Shown: positions 1 to 6,883, numbered from the stretch's first letter. The stretch: DNA of 13,829 nucleotides from Actinobacteria bacterium UBA2286 (GCA_002345925.1 DDWM01000001.1:1-13829); one strand, 5' to 3'. The notes: generated by a model not told the origin, from the sequence alone. Made by a program: numbers and translations.

Positions 1-9
1 TCGAGAACC

Positions 10-1332
10 TTAAGAAACCTGTTCGAGTAGCATCGCGACGTCTTCTCGGTGAGCGTTCGAGTCGCCGTACCCGGTGACCTGCTGCAGGGCCGTCACTACT
101 CGCCGGTCGTAGCCGCTGCCGATGCCGTTGCGGAGCTCAGCGAGCGCCGCGCTCTTTGTGAGAGCGGGTCGGTGTGGCCGGTTGCTGATCATCGCGTTGT
201 AGGAGTCGCACGCCGAGATGATGCGGGCCATGAGCGGGATGCGCTCTCCTTGAAGGCCGTTCGGGTAGCCGCTTCCGTCCATGCGCTCATGGTGCGAGAG
301 CACAGCTTGCTGAATCTGTTCGTTGAACCTGGCGGTCCGCACTATCCGCGAACCTCCAATGGTGTGGCGCCTGACGACAAGCTCCTCTTCCGCAGTGAGA
401 GGGCGCCTCGCCGAGAGGATCTCAACCGGAACCTCAAGCATTCCGACGTCATGTAGGATTGCAGCAAGCCTCAGGTCTGCGATCTCCTCAGCTTCCATTC
501 CTAGAGTCACTCCCACCGCAACGGAGAGCTCGGCTACGCGATTTGAGTGGTTGATGTAATCGGGCTGGCGCAGTTCCACCAGGCTTGAGAGCGCCATCAG
601 CGTTCCCTGGAGCTGCGACCTGACCTCGTCGAGCAGTATCCGGTTCTCCAGGCTCATCTCGAGGATGCGCGCTACCAGCTGAAGTCCCTCTAGTTGGTCC
701 TCGGTGAAACTGCCGTCTTGCTTCCAGAGGCAGCACACGCGATCGAGTCGTCCCTTGACGCGCAGCGGGACTCCGAGAGCCGCGGAGCCGCTGCCCGTGG
801 CTGAAACCACGAGGGGTTGGCCGGCACGCACGGAGTCGAGCGCCACTTGCATGATGGCGCGCTGGGCTTCGCTCTTCGGGGTCGAGTCAGCCGCGAACAT
901 CTGAACGTCATCGCCCACGATTGCTGCTGCGTCCGCCCCAAAGTACTCAACCGATTCTTCGAGCACGCGGTCGATGCCGCTCTCGTGGGTGAGCGAGGCC
1001 ATCAGCTCTGCGGCCCTATGCGCGAATGCGAGGCGATCATAGGCGCCTTGCAGCTCGGCGGTCGCGGTCTCGAGGTCGTCGTGGAATGCCACAAGCTGCT
1101 TGCGTAGCCGTCCATGCTGGTCAACCAGGTACAAGATGACCATTAGCAGCAAGCCTGGGACGATCGCGCGGATGAAATCGCTACGTAGGAGCAAGATGTC
1201 GGGGAGTGGCAGACGAGCCATTGCCGAGAAGAGCAGGACTCCGGTGAGAGCGATCAGAACGAGGATGATGATGTAGGCGAGAAGGTTGAGTTGTTCGTCT
1301 CGCTTTATGACGGCTCGCAGTTCTCGTTCCAT
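10..1332 (-). CDS. Membrane-anchored GAF / HD-GYP domain protein (probable cyclic-di-GMP phosphodiesterase)
   Basis: This 440-residue protein has two N-terminal membrane segments (about residues 17-39 and 53-71), a coiled-coil linker (about 75-110), a GAF-like sensory domain (about 110-232) and a C-terminal HD-GYP domain (about 245-420). The metal-ligand pattern is visible: HD at 294-295, H323, HH at 347-348, the GYP signature at 355-357 and D376. HD-GYP proteins usually hydrolyse cyclic-di-GMP, here with the catalytic domain on the cytoplasmic side. The usual HDxGK motif reads HDVGM, so the conserved lysine is replaced by M298. Activity is therefore likely but not certain. The ATG at 1332 is preceded by a GAGGGG ribosome-binding site. 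The gene is divergent from the pdtaS-like kinase across 197 bases, which suggests but does not prove shared signalling. No confident promoter was identified for it. Family assignment is firm; substrate is inferred. Confidence 0.9.
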   Translation of the reverse strand: MERELRAVIKRDEQLNLLAYIIILVLIALTGVLLFSAMARLPLPDILLLRSDFIRAIVPGLLLMVILYLVDQHGRLRKQLVAFHDDLETATAELQGAYDRLAFAHRAAELMASLTHESGIDRVLEESVEYFGADAAAIVGDDVQMFAADSTPKSEAQRAIMQVALDSVRAGQPLVVSATGSGSAALGVPLRVKGRLDRVCCLWKQDGSFTEDQLEGLQLVARILEMSLENRILLDEVRSQLQGTLMALSSLVELRQPDYINHSNRVAELSVAVGVTLGMEAEEIADLRLAAILHDVGMLEVPVEILSARRPLTAEEELVVRRHTIGGSRIVRTARFNEQIQQAVLSHHERMDGSGYPNGLQGERIPLMARIISACDSYNAMISNRPHRPALTKSAALAELRNGIGSGYDRRVVTALQQVTGYGDSNAHREDVAMLLEQVS

Positions 1333-1517
1333 TGCTCTCGCCCCTCATACGTTTGCTTCCTTCTCTTAGCCTATCGGCCCACTGGCGACAGAAGGTTATA
1401 GTCGGGCGACGAACGGTCGGTCTGTAATCCAAGCAAGCATGACAGGGGCGCCTACGGCGACAAACGGTATAGGACTGGCGGTGCCTATTTCCCCGCGCCC
1501 GCGTAGGCCGCGTCACG

Positions 1518-1523
1518 TATACT
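1518..1523 (+). promoter_or_regulatory. -10 box of a probable leaderless pdtaS promoter
   Basis: A TATACT hexamer ends 6 bases before the ATG at 1530. The usual -10 to start-site distance would place transcription initiation on the A of the start codon. No Shine-Dalgarno sequence precedes this ATG, as expected for a leaderless mRNA, which is common in actinobacteria. No good -35 hexamer is visible 16-18 bases upstream. Confidence 0.6.
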
Positions 1524-1529
1524 TCAAGC

Positions 1530-2951
1530 ATGGAAATCGAGCTGAAACTACCAAAGCCGCTTCCCGCAGACGCCGTCGTACATTTGACGAATGTCGCCTG
1601 CAACTTGCAGCTGGTCGCCGACCTCGGCTACGGCGATGTCGCACTCGCCGTCTTCGACGGAGAGCACCTCCAGGTTGTGGCCGACGCCCGTCCGATGACG
1701 GCCATAGCGGCAATCGTCACCTCCCGTATCGGGCAGACGCTCTCCCGCGACGATGAACCCGAGGCGTACGCTGCCTTCGAGGGTGGCCCGGCAGTATTCG
1801 GAGATCGTCGCCGAACAACGCGCGGCATCTCGTATTCCACCTCGGCTCGGCCTATTGGAACGCCAGGGTCACCGTACGGCATCGTCCTTCGCGACCTGGC
1901 TCAGCAGGTAGTGGAAGCGCCGGGCAAGATGGAAATTGCTTTCATGTCGCTTGCCGAGCGGGTCTTTGAGATCCTCGAGCGCCAGCCGGTGATCGACATC
2001 GATACGTCTGAGCCGTTCACGACGTATCGTCGGGCCGGCGATGGCGTCATGGAGATCGACGCGTCCGATGTGGTGGCCTACGCGAGTCCGAACGCCGTCA
2101 ACATCATGCAAATGGCCGGCGTCGAAGGCGGCGTGGTCGGCAGGGTCTCAGCGACGCTTCCCGGCGGTGCGACCGCAATCAAGCCGGTGCTTCACAGCGG
2201 CGGGGCCCGCGCGGTGACGATCAAGGTTGCTGACAGGTCGCTTCTCTACCGCACTATCGGCTTCAATCCCGGCGCGCTCGTGCTGGTGGAAGACGTCACT
2301 GACGTGGTTCGCCGAGAGCAGGAGCTGCGCGTCAAAGAGGCGACCATCCGCGAGGTGCACCATCGCGTGAAGAACAACTTGCAGACGATTGCATCGCTCT
2401 TGCGCATACAAGCGCGTCGTACCACCAGCGATGAAGCGTCGCGCGCACTTGCCGAGGCGGTCGAGCGGGTGTCGTCGATGGCGGTCGTGCACGAGATGCT
2501 CGCCGCATCCACCGAGGAGTCCGTGGACTTCTCGGTAGCGGCACGAACGGTCGTTGATATGGTGCGCCAGAGCCTTGCACACAGCGGAGCCGAGATTGTA
2601 GTGGTCGTTGAGGGGGAGACCGGGCTTGTCCCTGCCTCGGTCGCAACGTCGCTTGCGCTCGTGTGTGCGGAGCTTGTGCACAACGCGATCGAGCACGGAT
2701 TCGGTGACAGCACCAGCGGGAGAGTCACCGTGAGCATGCGGCGCCTGCCCGGCGAGCTCCATCTGGTCGTGCGCGACGACGGCGCCGGACTCCCGGACGG
2801 GTTCAGCCTGGATTCCTCGGCGAATCTTGGGCTTGCCATCGTGAAGACGGTGGTCGGAGACGATCTTCGTGGCACACTGACGTTTTCCAGCGCGCGTGGC
2901 ACGACCGTGACCATCCGCGTTCCCGTACCTGATCGTGCCGAGGAGGCGTGA
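1530..2951 (+). CDS. pdtaS: PdtaS-like sensor histidine kinase (HisKA_2 family)
   Basis: This is a 473-residue soluble kinase with the mycobacterial PdtaS layout: an N-terminal GAF-like histidine-kinase sensory domain (about 9-155), a PAS-like domain (about 170-265), a HisKA_2 dimerisation/phosphoacceptor helix and a HATPase domain (about 365-470). The phosphoacceptor motif EVHHRVKNNLQT contains H277 and H278; H278 is the likely phosphorylated residue. In the ATPase domain the N-box asparagine is N385 and the DGAG nucleotide-binding motif is at 417-420. No membrane segment is seen, so it should sense a cytoplasmic signal. It is followed 8 bases later by the REC-ANTAR regulator, its expected phosphotransfer partner. 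An AGGAGG ribosome-binding site for that gene lies within the last codons of this one. Family membership is firm; orthology to PdtaS is likely. Confidence 0.88.
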   Translation: MEIELKLPKPLPADAVVHLTNVACNLQLVADLGYGDVALAVFDGEHLQVVADARPMTAIAAIVTSRIGQTLSRDDEPEAYAAFEGGPAVFGDRRRTTRGISYSTSARPIGTPGSPYGIVLRDLAQQVVEAPGKMEIAFMSLAERVFEILERQPVIDIDTSEPFTTYRRAGDGVMEIDASDVVAYASPNAVNIMQMAGVEGGVVGRVSATLPGGATAIKPVLHSGGARAVTIKVADRSLLYRTIGFNPGALVLVEDVTDVVRREQELRVKEATIREVHHRVKNNLQTIASLLRIQARRTTSDEASRALAEAVERVSSMAVVHEMLAASTEESVDFSVAARTVVDMVRQSLAHSGAEIVVVVEGETGLVPASVATSLALVCAELVHNAIEHGFGDSTSGRVTVSMRRLPGELHLVVRDDGAGLPDGFSLDSSANLGLAIVKTVVGDDLRGTLTFSSARGTTVTIRVPVPDRAEEA

Positions 2952-2959
2952 GATAGCCC

Positions 2960-3529
2960 ATGCGTGTGCTGATCGCTGAAGACGAGGCCATCATCCGGAT
3001 GGATCTGCGTGAGATGCTCGTTGAAGAGGGCCACGACGTCGTGGGCGAAGCTCGCAACGGCGCAGAAGCGGTCGAACTCGCACGGGAGCTCAAGCCCGAT
3101 GTCATCTTCATGGACGTCAAGATGCCCGGCATGGACGGTATCGAGGCGGCATGTATCCTCTCGGCGGACAGGGTTGCGCCGATCGTGATGGTGACGGCGT
3201 TCTCGCAGGCGTCGTACGTGGACCAGGCGTGCGCGGCGGGAGCGATGGCGTACCTCGTCAAGCCGTTCTCCAAGCGCGACATCGTCCCGGCGATGCACGT
3301 GGCCACGTCCCGCTTTGCCGAGACGCGCCTGCTTGAGGCCGAGGTCGTCGACCTGAACGACCGGCTGGAGACGCGCAAGGTGCTCGATCGCGCTAAGGGC
3401 GTGCTCATGGCGAAGGGTATGACCGAGCCGGAGGCTTTCAAGCGGCTCCAGCGCCTTGCGATGGACAAGCGGCGCTCACTCAAAGAGATTGCCGAGGCGA
3501 TACTGCTCGCAAGCGAGGCTGAGAAGTAG
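2960..3529 (+). CDS. pdtaR: PdtaR-like response regulator with ANTAR RNA-binding domain
   Basis: This 189-residue regulator joins a receiver domain (about 1-118) to a C-terminal ANTAR domain (about 127-183). The receiver has the acidic pair E7/D8, phosphoacceptor D52 in the FMDVKMPG motif, T79 and K101 in the KPF motif. The ANTAR part carries the typical ending with AKGVLM, EAF..LQRLAMDKRRSL and the EIAEAIL helix. ANTAR regulators bind paired hairpins in nascent or full-length RNA and prevent termination or alter translation when phosphorylated. The adjacent pdtaS-like kinase is the expected phosphodonor. An AGGAGG lies 13 bases before the ATG, at the end of the kinase gene. The stop is followed one base later by the ATG of the exporter gene. 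No target hairpin pair was recognised with confidence in this window. Confidence 0.92.
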   Translation: MRVLIAEDEAIIRMDLREMLVEEGHDVVGEARNGAEAVELARELKPDVIFMDVKMPGMDGIEAACILSADRVAPIVMVTAFSQASYVDQACAAGAMAYLVKPFSKRDIVPAMHVATSRFAETRLLEAEVVDLNDRLETRKVLDRAKGVLMAKGMTEPEAFKRLQRLAMDKRRSLKEIAEAILLASEAEK

Positions 3530-3530
3530 G

Positions 3531-4166
3531 ATGTCGGCCGGCTTTGCGCTGCTCGCGCGGACGTTCATCATCGGCATCCTCGTGGCTGCGCCTGTCGGCG
3601 CGATGGGCGTGCTCTGCATCCAGCGCACCCTTGGCCGAGGAGCGCGGGCGGGACTCGCGACCGGCCTTGGCATCGCTTCGGCCGACGGGTTGTACGCCGC
3701 AATCGCGGCCTTCGGGCTTTCGGCGCTTTCGAGCGCTCTTGTAGCATGGCAGACGCCGCTTCGGCTTGTGGGCGGCGCGGTGCTCGTCTACCTGGGAGTG
3801 CGCGCGATGCTCACGCAGCCCAAGACGGCCGCGTGCGCCTCGGCAGACCCGCTCGATGGCCGAGGAGTTGCCGCGCTTTACACCTCGGCGGTGGGGCTTA
3901 CGCTCACCAACCCGATGACGATCATGGCGTTCGGTGCGGTCTTCGCGAGCGCGGGGCTCGCCGCGCAGCCTGGTTTGGGGACAGCCGCGGTCGCCACGGC
4001 CGGCGTCGTCAGCGGATCGCTCGCGTGGTGGATCGCGCTCGTGACGGTGAGCTCGCTCGCGCGAGCGCGCGTAGGCGACAAGGTGCTTGCAGGCGTCAGT
4101 CGCGTGTCGGGCGCGCTTGTGGTGGTCTTCGGGCTGATCGCGATCGTGGCAGGGCTCGCGGGGTAG
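3531..4166 (+). CDS. LysE/RhtB-family amino-acid exporter
   Basis: This 211-residue, very hydrophobic protein has about six membrane segments. Its N-terminus has the LysE-family signature: a Gly/Pro-containing first helix (APVGAMGVLCIQRTLGRGARAG, residues 19-41), then GLGIASAD around 45-52. A conserved TNPMTIMAF segment lies near 126-134. The family exports amino acids such as lysine, threonine or homoserine, driven by the proton gradient; the substrate cannot be read from sequence. The ATG at 3531 is one base after the pdtaR stop, so it is probably translationally coupled to the regulator. An in-frame start inside pdtaR at 3456 is possible but would add a highly charged non-family leader. 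The gene converges with the vapC-1 stop 20 bases downstream, and no terminator hairpin is evident between them. Confidence 0.87.
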   Translation: MSAGFALLARTFIIGILVAAPVGAMGVLCIQRTLGRGARAGLATGLGIASADGLYAAIAAFGLSALSSALVAWQTPLRLVGGAVLVYLGVRAMLTQPKTAACASADPLDGRGVAALYTSAVGLTLTNPMTIMAFGAVFASAGLAAQPGLGTAAVATAGVVSGSLAWWIALVTVSSLARARVGDKVLAGVSRVSGALVVVFGLIAIVAGLAG

Positions 4167-4186
4167 GAGAGTGCGGTCGCGGCCGG

Positions 4187-4603
4187 CTACAGCAGCCTGA
4201 TCTCGCAGACTGACGCAGCGATGCGACCGAACGCCTTGCGATCCGCCGAGATGAGAATGCAGCTGTGCTCGATAGCTACCGCGAGGAACAGGGCGTCGTA
4301 GACGCTGAGCCCGTGTTCAAGCGCGAGTTCTGCGGCGTTCGAGAGGATGCCATCGTCGGGCTCCACGAAGTCGATGTGGAACCGCGTGACGTCTTCGATT
4401 GCACCCCGCAGCGCTTCGGCGCCGCAGCCGGAGTAGCGGAGCGCGTTGATGACCTCGACTCTCACTATCGACGGGGCCAAGAGTGCGACCTCGCCGTCAC
4501 GATGCGAGCGCAGGAGCGCCAAAGCCTCATCCAGCCCGGGCTCATCGGCAGGGGCGAACCACTTGAACGCGACCGACGTGTCGACGCATACGCAGGTGGT
4601 CAC
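4187..4603 (-). CDS. VapC-like PIN-domain ribonuclease toxin (module 1)
   Basis: This 138-residue PIN-domain protein is about the normal VapC length. The acidic metal-binding set is present: D8 in the DTSVAFKWF motif, E50 in RVEVINALRY, D103 in SVYDALFLA and D121 in SADRKAF. VapC toxins cleave specific RNAs, often initiator tRNA or rRNA, when released from their antitoxin. The start is GTG and shares the four bases GTGA with the antitoxin stop, which gives translational coupling. The protein is clearly related to the second PIN toxin at 6951-7364; both have the VA.KWF, EV.NALRY and L.YDA.F.A blocks. The RNA target is unknown. Confidence 0.9.
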   Translation of the reverse strand: MTTCVCVDTSVAFKWFAPADEPGLDEALALLRSHRDGEVALLAPSIVRVEVINALRYSGCGAEALRGAIEDVTRFHIDFVEPDDGILSNAAELALEHGLSVYDALFLAVAIEHSCILISADRKAFGRIAASVCEIRLL

Positions 4604-4866
4604 GCTCCGTCACGCTCCCGGTCACGGCGGATTTGAGCGACCGCATCAAACCCGGGAGTGACGTCCGCGCCAACCGTGCGGGCGTGTGCGATCGCGGCAT
4701 CGATGTCCCGGGTACGTTGCTCGCGCTTGTGCTCCTCGGCGATCTGCGCGATGTAGCACGCGCCGGCCTCCTGGAGGAATGCGCTGCGCGACGTGCCAAT
4801 ACTCTCGGCCGTGCGGTCGACATCTTCCAGCAGGCCATCCGGGATGGTGATGTTGATTCGAGCCAT
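4600..4866 (-). CDS. Ribbon-helix-helix antitoxin, VapB-like (module 1)
   Basis: This 88-residue protein opens with a ribbon-helix-helix DNA-binding fold: the strand RINITIPD, then helices around LLEDVDRTAESIG and SRSAFLQEA. A charged C-terminal tail probably wraps the PIN toxin. It should bind the palindrome over its own promoter and neutralise the toxin. I chose the ATG at 4866 because a GGAG sits 10 bases upstream. An in-frame GTG at 4875 is only one base from that site. The stop overlaps the toxin GTG start by four bases. The sequence is paralogous to the antitoxin at 7361-7642, sharing the N-terminal strand, the QEA...Y.A.I block and the IRADRDRDG-like end. Confidence 0.88.
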   Translation of the reverse strand: MARINITIPDGLLEDVDRTAESIGTSRSAFLQEAGACYIAQIAEEHKREQRTRDIDAAIAHARTVGADVTPGFDAVAQIRRDRERDGA

Positions 4867-4872
4867 GATGAC

Positions 4873-4904
4873 CACACTCCAAGTGTGTACAGCTGATACA
4901 CACT
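4873..4904. promoter_or_regulatory. Operator-like palindromes upstream of vapB-1
   Basis: AGTGTGTA (4882-4889) and TACACACT (4897-4904) form a perfect 8-base inverted repeat with a 7-base spacer. CACACT (4873-4878) pairs with AGTGTG (4882-4887) as a second, overlapping palindrome centred 13 bases away. Together they cover the antitoxin -10 box, the likely start site and the GGAG ribosome-binding site. This fits autorepression by an RHH antitoxin-toxin complex. Confidence 0.65.
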
Positions 4905-4930
4905 ATATGTACCCATTCGTTTCTGCGAAA
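4902..4930 (-). promoter_or_regulatory. Promoter of the vapBC-1 module
   Basis: On the minus strand, TATAGT (4902-4907) is a good -10 hexamer. A weak -35, TTTCGC (4925-4930), lies 17 bases upstream. The -10 box overlaps the outer half of the AGTGTGTA palindrome. Transcription would begin near 4895 and give a leader of about 30 bases. Confidence 0.5.
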
Positions 4931-4940
4931 GCAAGGGCTA

Positions 4941-4969
4941 TTGACCGGCATAGGGGCAGAGCGTACGGT
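4941..4969 (+). promoter_or_regulatory. Promoter of the yefM-yoeB module
   Basis: TTGACC (4941-4946) is a near-consensus -35. It is followed after 17 bases by TACGGT (4964-4969), which fits the TAnnnT pattern of -10 boxes. The -10 lies within the first CGTACG operator hexamer. It is divergent from the vapBC-1 promoter, with only 10 bases between the two -35 boxes. Confidence 0.55.
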
Positions 4970-4979
4970 ATAGCGTACG
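4962..4979. promoter_or_regulatory. YefM-type operator: two CGTACG palindromes 12 bp apart
   Basis: CGTACG occurs at 4962-4967 and 4974-4979, each preceded by AG, with a centre-to-centre distance of exactly 12 bases. The studied E. coli yefM-yoeB operator has paired TGTACA hexamers with the same 12-base spacing. This looks like the same geometry with a different core base pair. The sites overlap the -10 box. Confidence 0.65.
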
Positions 4980-4994
4980 TGAAGGGAGTCACGC

Positions 4995-5237
4995 ATGGAG
5001 AACATCAGTGCGACAGAGGCCCGCAAGCAGCTCTACAGCCTCGTCGATCGCGTCCAGGAATCGCACGAACCTGTCTGGATCACCGGCAAGCGGGGCAGCG
5101 CCGTGCTTATTTCCGAGGACGATTGGCGCGCCGTACAGGAGACGCTCTACCTCGTCTCGGTGCCGGGCATGCGTGAGTCGATCCTCGACGGTATGGCCAC
5201 ACCGGTCGACGAGCTTGAGAGCGACCTCGACTGGTGA
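4995..5237 (+). CDS. yefM: Phd/YefM-family antitoxin
   Basis: This 80-residue protein has the Phd/YefM N-terminal DNA-binding fold, seen as the opening MENISATEARKQLYSLVDRV, then the strand region PVWITGKRGSAVLISEDDW typical of the family. An acidic C-terminal tail (about 55-80, ending in VDELESDLDW) is the usual toxin-binding segment. It should neutralise the YoeB-like RNase and repress its own operon through the CGTACG pair upstream. The ATG is preceded by a good AAGGGAG ribosome-binding site with a 6-base gap. Its stop overlaps the toxin GTG start in a GTGA quadruplet. Family assignment is firm. Confidence 0.92.
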   Translation: MENISATEARKQLYSLVDRVQESHEPVWITGKRGSAVLISEDDWRAVQETLYLVSVPGMRESILDGMATPVDELESDLDW

Positions 5238-5497
5238 GCTGGCGTCTCGTCTACACGAAGTCGGCCCAGAAGGACGCAGCGCTGCTGGCTGCTGCCGGAC
5301 TGAAGTCGAAAGCGCAGGGCCTTCTCGATGTTCTTGCCGAGAACCCCTATCAGTCTCCGCCGCCCTTTGAGAAGCTCGTGGGCGACTTGAGCGGTGCCTG
5401 TTCGCGCCGAATCAACATCCGCCACCGGCTCGTGTATCAGGTGATCGAGGATGATCACGTGGTGAAGGTGCTCAGGATGTGGAGTCACTACGAATAG
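5234..5497 (+). CDS. yoeB: YoeB/Txe-family ribosome-dependent mRNA interferase toxin
   Basis: This 87-residue protein matches YoeB in length and motifs. The catalytic set known from E. coli YoeB (E46, R65, H83, Y84) is represented by E46, R65 in RHRLVYQV and the terminal H85-Y86. The N-terminal W.LVYTKSAQKDA block is also typical. YoeB enters the ribosomal A site and cuts mRNA. The gene starts with GTG, overlapping the antitoxin stop by four bases. The module is on the plus strand, unlike the other three toxin-antitoxin pairs in this island. All expected active-site residues are intact, so it is probably functional. Confidence 0.92.
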   Translation: MSWRLVYTKSAQKDAALLAAAGLKSKAQGLLDVLAENPYQSPPPFEKLVGDLSGACSRRINIRHRLVYQVIEDDHVVKVLRMWSHYE

Positions 5498-5511
5498 GAG
5501 CGTGGCCGGGA

Positions 5512-5997
5512 ATGTTCAATGCGCAATTCGGATGGCTCATGTTGCTAGGAGCTGCTGTGTTGTGGCCGATTCGCCGCGGTGTGGTGCGTGCGCGCTTGGG
5601 GCGTGTGACCCCCGAGTGGATGGAGTGGGAGGTCATCCAAGCCGAGGTCATGCTTGAGGGGTTCATGGCGTTGGGCTTCATCTCGCTGCTTGGCACGCTG
5701 TTCGGCGACGTAATGCCTGTGCCTGTGCCGGGTTATGACATTTTTGTGAGCGTGGCGCTCCATGCTCTTGCTGCCGGATCGGTCGCGGCCGTGATCGAGA
5801 CGGTTCGGCGTCCTGGCTTTGTGAGCCGGTTCGTACTCATTCTTGTGGGAGTGGCGTGGGTCGTGTCTTGTGCGCTTGCGGTTCTGACCGCATATCAGCC
5901 GACACAGGCGAACGATATTTCCCGCGGTGCGCCGGTGGCGATGCTCCTTGGACTCGTGGCGTACGGGCTTTCGTGGTGGAGGCTTGTGCGGGAGTAG
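5512..5997 (+). CDS. Small multi-pass membrane protein of unknown function
   Basis: I do not recognise this 161-residue protein. It has about five hydrophobic segments (roughly 7-20, 46-66, 76-97, 106-127 and 141-157). Between the first two lies a conserved-looking amphipathic cytoplasmic stretch with R/K and W residues (RRGVVRARLG...TPEWMEWEV). A proline-rich loop PVPVPG precedes the third. There is no signal peptide and no catalytic motif. The ATG at 5512 has AGGAG 11 bases upstream. An in-frame ATG at 5479 would overlap the yoeB end and lacks a site. It follows yoeB by 14 bases, so it may be co-transcribed with the toxin module. It converges with the GNAT toxin gene. It may be simple island cargo or an accessory to a neighbouring module. 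Confidence 0.7.
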   Translation: MFNAQFGWLMLLGAAVLWPIRRGVVRARLGRVTPEWMEWEVIQAEVMLEGFMALGFISLLGTLFGDVMPVPVPGYDIFVSVALHALAAGSVAAVIETVRRPGFVSRFVLILVGVAWVVSCALAVLTAYQPTQANDISRGAPVAMLLGLVAYGLSWWRLVRE

Positions 5998-6080
5998 GGG
6001 CGGAAGCGCCATCGACCGAGGGACATGTACCTGTGGGTTCCGGCGCGTCGCGCCTGGCACGCTTCATGGACAGCTGCCGA

Positions 6081-6599
6081 CTACCCCAGCGCCTTCTTGA
6101 TCGACCCGATGGCCAGCCACATCGGTACCGGACGAGGCCGGGCCGCACCGCCGCCGGCGAGGATGCCGATCGGGCGAAAGCCGAAGCGCTCGTAGAAACC
6201 GGCTGCCTCGGGACGTGAGTCGATGACAACACCCGCACACCCGATTCGCGTGGACTCATCAAGGGCGATGCGAAAGACCGCGTGGAGCAGTTCCGAGCCA
6301 AGGCCGATTCCCTGGACGCGCGTGTCGACCGCGAGCCGTGCGACGCGCAGAACGGGGACCTCCGGGTAGCCACCCGGGGCGAGTCGCGCGCTCGTGGCAT
6401 TACTCGCGATCGAGGCTGCCGAGATGGTGAAATAGCCGACGACCCTTCGAGTCCGCGCATCGATCGCACAGTACGTCACGCCGAGGTGGTGTCGCGTCTG
6501 GTTCTGCCACGCGTACCGCTCGAGGAATACGTCGAGCGACGGCTCGCCGCATGAGAAGCCCGCGCGTACATCCGAGCGTTCGAGCGTCCTAACCAGCAT
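6081..6599 (-). CDS. TacT-like GNAT acetyltransferase toxin
   Basis: This 172-residue protein has a GNAT fold. The acetyl-CoA-binding loop is RVQGIG (94-99) following the strand PVLRVARLAVD. Y136 in the AAGFYERFGFRP motif is in the position of the catalytic/general-acid tyrosine of the family. The N-terminal region with FSCGEPSLDVFL and the A..Q.......TYCAID block is typical of TacT/AtaT-type toxins, which acetylate the amino group of charged aminoacyl-tRNAs and stop translation. The ATG at 6599 overlaps the antitoxin gene by 11 bases, and this coupling supports the start choice. No obvious ribosome-binding site precedes it. An upstream in-frame start at 6674 would lie within the antitoxin and add a non-family leader. 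The tRNA target cannot be predicted. Confidence 0.87.
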   Translation of the reverse strand: MLVRTLERSDVRAGFSCGEPSLDVFLERYAWQNQTRHHLGVTYCAIDARTRRVVGYFTISAASIASNATSARLAPGGYPEVPVLRVARLAVDTRVQGIGLGSELLHAVFRIALDESTRIGCAGVVIDSRPEAAGFYERFGFRPIGILAGGGAARPRPVPMWLAIGSIKKALG

Positions 6600-6870
6600 C
6601 GCGCGATCGCCGCATGAGTTCGCGCAACGCGAGCGTGGGCTCAGCGGGATGCTCGATGTCAGAGAGCACCGCATCCCAGGTGGCGGCGTCCACGATGAGG
6701 CTTGCGGGCACGACGTACTCGGACGGAACGGCGTTGAGCGTGTCGAGGTGGGCGAGTATAGCGTCTTCTACAAGACGACTCTTCTTCATGCCGGTCTCGC
6801 GGGCGTACAGGTCAAGCCTGTCCCGCGTCGCCTCGCTGATCTGGGCTGATATCTGCACGTATTCGATCAT
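6589..6870 (-). CDS. TacA-like ribbon-helix-helix antitoxin of the GNAT module
   Basis: This 93-residue protein has an RHH DNA-binding N-terminus (about 4-45: YVQISAQISEATRDRLDLYA, then KKSRLVEDAIL). Its C-terminal arm (about 54-88) has the pattern of GNAT-toxin antitoxins: a hydrophobic strand, then ATWDAVLSDIEHPAEPTLALRELM, like the toxin-binding end of DUF1778/TacA proteins. It should cover the acetyltransferase active site and repress its own promoter. The ATG at 6870 has GGAGG 9 bases upstream. A TTG one codon earlier is an alternative start with a 6-base gap. The gene overlaps the toxin by 11 bases. Confidence 0.82.
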   Translation of the reverse strand: MIEYVQISAQISEATRDRLDLYARETGMKKSRLVEDAILAHLDTLNAVPSEYVVPASLIVDAATWDAVLSDIEHPAEPTLALRELMRRSRDAG

Positions 6871-6883
6871 CAAGTATCGCCTC

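Noticed and set aside
2246..3298. A 350-codon minus-strand open frame opposite the kinase and regulator
   Set aside because: It lies antisense to two genes with intact motifs and its translation is low-complexity Arg/Ser-rich, typical of the opposite strand of GC-rich genes.
4167..4186. Convergent gap between the exporter and vapC-1 searched for a terminator
   Set aside because: Only 20 bases with no stem-loop.
5998..6080. Convergent gap searched for a terminator
   Set aside because: Only very short GC inverted repeats with no T-run are present, so no terminator is called.
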